A stretch of 18,754 nt of DNA from the NCBI GenBank assembly GCA_030671465.1, contig DAOVIP010000001.1, positions 1-18,754 of the forward strand. Direction: 5' to 3'. Position numbers and translations under genes: made by a program. This stretch comes from Candidatus Aminicenantota bacterium (GTDB lineage: Bacteria > Acidobacteriota > Aminicenantia > UBA2199). Below, piece by piece: positions 15,890 to 18,754 of this stretch; positions within the stretch are counted from its first letter, which is position 1, and each line of letters starts with the position of its first letter. Below the pieces are notes generated by a model. It was not told the DNA's origin, ran no database searches, and worked only from the letters and a program-made list of their open reading frames with translations.

Positions 15890-16878
15890 AAAACATCAGA
15901 ATAATTGCCATTGTCGTAGCCGTATTGATTGTTCTGTTTTTGTTGATGGGACCCTTTTTCGTGGTACGGGAAGGCGAATTGGCCGTTGTGATCCGATTTG
16001 GCAAGATCGAAAAGGTGGTATCCACAACTGGCTTGAAGTTCAAGGTTCCTATTGTGGATCAAGTCACCAAATATCCCAAAAAGATTCAATCCTGGGACGG
16101 GGATGCGGAATTGCTTCCAACCGAAGAGAGTCAGTTTATCTGGGTGGATGCCACCGCCCGCTGGAAGATAACCGATTTGAAATTGTTTTACGAATCCGTG
16201 GGAACCATTACCCAGGCCCAGTCGCGGCTGGATGATGTAATCGATTCCACTATCCGGAATATCATTGCCCGGAACTCACTGAAAGAAGCGGTTCGCAATT
16301 CCAATATCATCAACCAGATCGAGAGAAAAGATGTATTCAAGACCCAGGCCGGAATCGATAAAGAAAAGGACGAAGGGACTTCAATTTTTTCCACCTTCAC
16401 CGATATCAAATACGATGAAATCCAGGAAGGTCGCGTAAAGTTATCCGACTTCATGCTCAGTGAGGCCAGGCAGGTTACTCCCCGGTACGGCATTGAGCTG
16501 ATCGATATCATCATCAGACAAATCAAATATTCCGATGATCTGACCCGAAGTGTGTACAACCGGATGATCAAAGAGAGAAATCAGATTGCCCAGGCTTTTC
16601 GTTCAGAAGGTGAAGGTGAAAAAGCCGAATGGATGGGTAAGCTGGAAAAGGAACTGCTGTCCATTCAATCCAATGCCGAAAGACAGGCCAAAGAAATAAA
16701 AGCCAAGGCCGATGCCGAATCGCTGGTGATTCGAAACCGGGCCTACAACAGAGATACCGAATTTGCCGATTTCTGGATGGCACTGGTTCAATATCAGAAA
16801 ATTCTTCCCAAGATGAAAAAAATCCTGACTACCGATCTGGAATTCTTCAAATTCCTCTATAAAAAACTGGGGAGGTAA
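15886..16878 (+). CDS. hflC: HflC-like SPFH membrane protein
   Basis: A 330-residue partner of HflK, near the E. coli HflC length of 334. One N-terminal transmembrane helix (residues 4-22, IIAIVVAVLIVLFLLMG) anchors it. The SPFH domain starts with VREGELAVVIRFGKIEKVV, and ARWKITD and SRLDDVIDSTIRNIIARNSL are typical of the family. The segment YGIELIDIIIRQIKYSDDLTRSVYNRMIKERNQIAQAFRSEG (residues 205-246) is close to the HflC hallmark ending in ER-x-IA-x-x-x-RSEG, and is followed by an Ala/Lys/Glu-rich helix. Its ATG overlaps the hflK stop (ATGA), with GGGAGG 6 bases upstream, which fits coupled production of the two subunits. About 20 residues near 150-170 (DKEKDEGTSIFST) form a polar insert. 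No clear terminator follows; the 192 bases to the next gene hold only a 12-base palindrome and the next promoter. Confidence 0.93.
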   Translation: MKNIRIIAIVVAVLIVLFLLMGPFFVVREGELAVVIRFGKIEKVVSTTGLKFKVPIVDQVTKYPKKIQSWDGDAELLPTEESQFIWVDATARWKITDLKLFYESVGTITQAQSRLDDVIDSTIRNIIARNSLKEAVRNSNIINQIERKDVFKTQAGIDKEKDEGTSIFSTFTDIKYDEIQEGRVKLSDFMLSEARQVTPRYGIELIDIIIRQIKYSDDLTRSVYNRMIKERNQIAQAFRSEGEGEKAEWMGKLEKELLSIQSNAERQAKEIKAKADAESLVIRNRAYNRDTEFADFWMALVQYQKILPKMKKILTTDLEFFKFLYKKLGR

Positions 16879-17003
16879 ACACCACCAGGCCCGGCCAGAT
16901 CCGTTTCGCCACTTTTTGCTCTGCCCCAACAACAGTTGGAAGTTTCTCCCGAATTGGTATACCTTTTTTCCACTATATTATGTTTCATGTTTGAAATAAT
17001 TGT

Positions 17004-17015
17004 GGTTCCGGAACC
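17004..17015. repeat. 12-base perfect palindrome
   Basis: GGTTCCGGAACC lies between hflC and the ABC-F gene, about 16 bases upstream of the predicted ABC-F promoter -35. It is too short, and lacks a T run, to be a terminator. It might be a regulator site or chance. Confidence 0.3.
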
Positions 17016-17030
17016 GGCATACTGCTTGAA

Positions 17031-17059
17031 TTGAGCAGAACCGATCATTTCTATATAAT
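17031..17059 (+). promoter_or_regulatory. Probable promoter of the ABC-F gene
   Basis: TTGAGC (17031-17036), a 17-base spacer, then a perfect TATAAT (17054-17059). The hexamer ends 11 bases before the ATG at 17071, so the leader would be only about 4-6 bases, with no room for a normal Shine-Dalgarno interaction. Confidence 0.5.
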
Positions 17060-17070
17060 AAAGAAGAATA

Positions 17071-18754
17071 ATGCTGCGGATAAAAAATTTATCTTACGGA
17101 ATCGGAGGGAAAGAACTTTTTTCCGGGGTAAATATCAATATCAATCCAGGGAAGAAAGTGGCCCTGGTCGGACCCAATGGCACCGGCAAAACCACCCTCA
17201 TGAGAATTGTAACTGGAGAGCTGGACGATTACCAGGGCAGTCTGTTAATGCCCAAGCAATACCGCATCGGCTACCTCCCCCAGGAGGAGATCTCCATTTC
17301 AGGGAACACGGTTTTGGAAACTGTCATGAAAGGAGTCAAGGAAATTCAAGCCATTCGGGAGCAGCTATCGGCTATTCACTTCAAATGGACCCAAAATGGC
17401 GGGGACAGTGCCGGACTTCTGGATGAAGCGGAACAGCTGGAACAAAAGTTTCAATCCCTGGAGGGCTATACCCTGGAAAACCGGTCAGAAAAGATTTTAT
17501 CGGGGCTGGGATTTTCCAGAAAGGACATGAAGAGGAAACTCTCCGAATTCAGCGGCGGCTGGAAGATGAGGGTGTACCTGGCCCGGATACTGATACAGAA
17601 TCCAGATCTGCTGCTGCTGGATGAGCCTACAAACCACCTGGACCTGCTCTCCCTGGAATGGTTTGAAAAGTTCCTGCGGTTTTACCGGGGATCTGTTTTG
17701 CTGGTCTCCCACGACCGGTTTTTTATCAACCGGGTGGTGGAGGGGATCTATGAACTGGAGAATTCAAAGCTCAGGTTTTATTCGGGGAACTATTATTTAT
17801 ATGAAGCCGAAAAAGAAAAAAATGAAGACTTATCGCTGAAAAAATGGAAGGAATATATAAAGGAAAAGGAAAAGCTTGAAAAATTCGTCGACCGCTTCAG
17901 GTACAAAGCCAGCAAGGCCTCCCAGGCCCAGGAACGGTTAAAGCAGCTAAACAAGCTTGAAAAAGTCGACCCCGCTATTTCCCGGAAATATCTGGATTTT
18001 AAAATCGGGATTGAAAAGAAGAGCTTCAATGATGTTCTGGAAATACATGACCTGTGCTTCAAATATGACCGGGACTGGGTATTCAATCATCTCAATCTGA
18101 AAGTCTTCAGGGATGAAAAGATCGCGTTGATCGGAAAGAATGGTTCGGGAAAGACTACCCTGACCAAACTCATGACCGGCCAGCTGGAAACCCAGAAAGG
18201 AATCATCAAACTGGGTGAGAATGTGGCTCTGGACTATTATGCTCAGCATCAGATCGACAACCTGGATTTCAATTCAACTGTTTTTGATGAGGTCGGATCG
18301 GCAGCATCCAGCAAACGCTTTCCAGAAATACGGAATATACTGGGGATATTCGGATTCAGTGGTGAGGATGTTCATAAGCACATCCGAGTACTTTCCGGCG
18401 GGGAAAAGGCCCGCATCTCCCTGGCCAAAATACTTATATCATCGGCAAACTTTCTGATCATGGATGAGCCCCTGAACCATCTGGACAAACTGGCCAAACA
18501 AGCCCTTGAAAAGGCACTGGTTGATTATGAGGGAACCCTGATACTGATTTCCCATGACCGTTATTTTCTAAACAAGATCGTCAATCGGGTGATTGAAATC
18601 AGGGACGGAAATCTGGAAATCTATCATGGTAATTATTCCTACTACCTGGAGAAAAGGGAAAGTACTGAAGACAACCGGGAGAACCATACCGACAACAGCC
18701 CTACTGAAATGAGCCGACAGGAGAGAAAAAAGTTCGAAGCAGAACAGAGACAGC
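17071..18754 (+). CDS. ABC-F family ATPase (partial, runs off right edge)
   Basis: The first 561 codons of a soluble ABC-F protein, a family that binds the ribosome and modulates translation or antibiotic resistance; it has no transmembrane domain. Domain 1: Walker A GPNGTGKTT (34-42), signature SGGWKMR (161-167), Walker B LLLLDEPTNHLD (180-191) and switch His214 in SHDR. A charged linker (about 245-310, with EKEKLEKFVDRFRYKASKA) is the ribosome-contacting P-site tRNA interaction region of the family. Domain 2: Walker A GKNGSGKTT (355-363), signature LSGGEKAR (441-448), Walker B DEPLNHLD (465-472) with Leu in place of the usual Thr, and His495 in SHDR. A polar linker and a basic helix (SRQERKKFEAEQR) begin the C-terminal extension at the edge. 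The start fits the family N-terminus, though only a weak AAGAAG precedes it. The subfamily is not certain. Confidence 0.95.
   Translation, partial: MLRIKNLSYGIGGKELFSGVNININPGKKVALVGPNGTGKTTLMRIVTGELDDYQGSLLMPKQYRIGYLPQEEISISGNTVLETVMKGVKEIQAIREQLSAIHFKWTQNGGDSAGLLDEAEQLEQKFQSLEGYTLENRSEKILSGLGFSRKDMKRKLSEFSGGWKMRVYLARILIQNPDLLLLDEPTNHLDLLSLEWFEKFLRFYRGSVLLVSHDRFFINRVVEGIYELENSKLRFYSGNYYLYEAEKEKNEDLSLKKWKEYIKEKEKLEKFVDRFRYKASKASQAQERLKQLNKLEKVDPAISRKYLDFKIGIEKKSFNDVLEIHDLCFKYDRDWVFNHLNLKVFRDEKIALIGKNGSGKTTLTKLMTGQLETQKGIIKLGENVALDYYAQHQIDNLDFNSTVFDEVGSAASSKRFPEIRNILGIFGFSGEDVHKHIRVLSGGEKARISLAKILISSANFLIMDEPLNHLDKLAKQALEKALVDYEGTLILISHDRYFLNKIVNRVIEIRDGNLEIYHGNYSYYLEKRESTEDNRENHTDNSPTEMSRQERKKFEAEQRQ

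Noticed and set aside
16868..16889. Imperfect hairpin over the hflC stop codon, and a weak CCAAC/GTTGG stem at 16926-16939
   Set aside because: The first has mismatches and a bulge, the second only five pairs. Neither has a T run, so neither is a convincing terminator.
1..18754. CRISPR array, tRNA or rRNA gene, insertion sequence or defence island
   Set aside because: No regularly spaced repeats, cloverleaf-like sequence, transposase or defence-gene motif is seen. The intergenic gaps are all under 300 bases.

Overview
The window carries twelve protein-coding genes, mostly housekeeping. Nine are on the minus strand (about 1 to 14606) and three on the plus strand (14906 to the right edge), diverging from a 299-base AT-rich region. 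I see no mobile element, CRISPR array, phage gene or RNA gene. The organism looks like a diderm bacterium: DnaK has the N-terminal-quarter insert usual in diderm Hsp70s, there is a lipobox lipoprotein and an HflK/HflC pair, and most genes have good AGGAGG-like ribosome binding sites. GC is middling by eye. The two-part beta-rich lipoprotein and the M28/PA-type exopeptidase remind me of Acidobacteriota/Aminicenantes-like uncultured lineages, but that placement is only tentative.

Minus strand, in transcription order from the right. An animal-like long-form urocanase (hutU) stands alone, with no other histidine-degradation gene in view. It has a consensus promoter flanked by two identical-arm dyads. 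Next is dnaK as a single-gene unit, with a near-consensus promoter, an AT-rich upstream element and a clear intrinsic terminator; grpE, dnaJ, hrcA and a CIRCE operator are all absent here. After the terminator comes a probable run of co-oriented genes: a lipoprotein overlapping fabH (beta-ketoacyl-ACP synthase III), a small DUF2007 protein, a secreted M28 zinc peptidase with a PA-like insert, and an addA-addB pair encoding a two-nuclease helicase complex for double-strand-break repair. At the far left edge the first 27 codons of another, unrecognised minus-strand gene are visible.

Plus strand: hflK and hflC overlap by 4 bases and encode the SPFH membrane complex that associates with FtsH. An ABC-F ATPase gene follows and runs off the right edge.

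The genes do not form one pathway. No convincing new multi-gene system is visible. The best leads are the paired dyads around the hutU promoter, the Asp-to-Glu change at a zinc-ligand position in the M28 peptidase, a shifted cysteine in the urocanase, very short predicted leaders on two genes, and a strong excess of CCGG.
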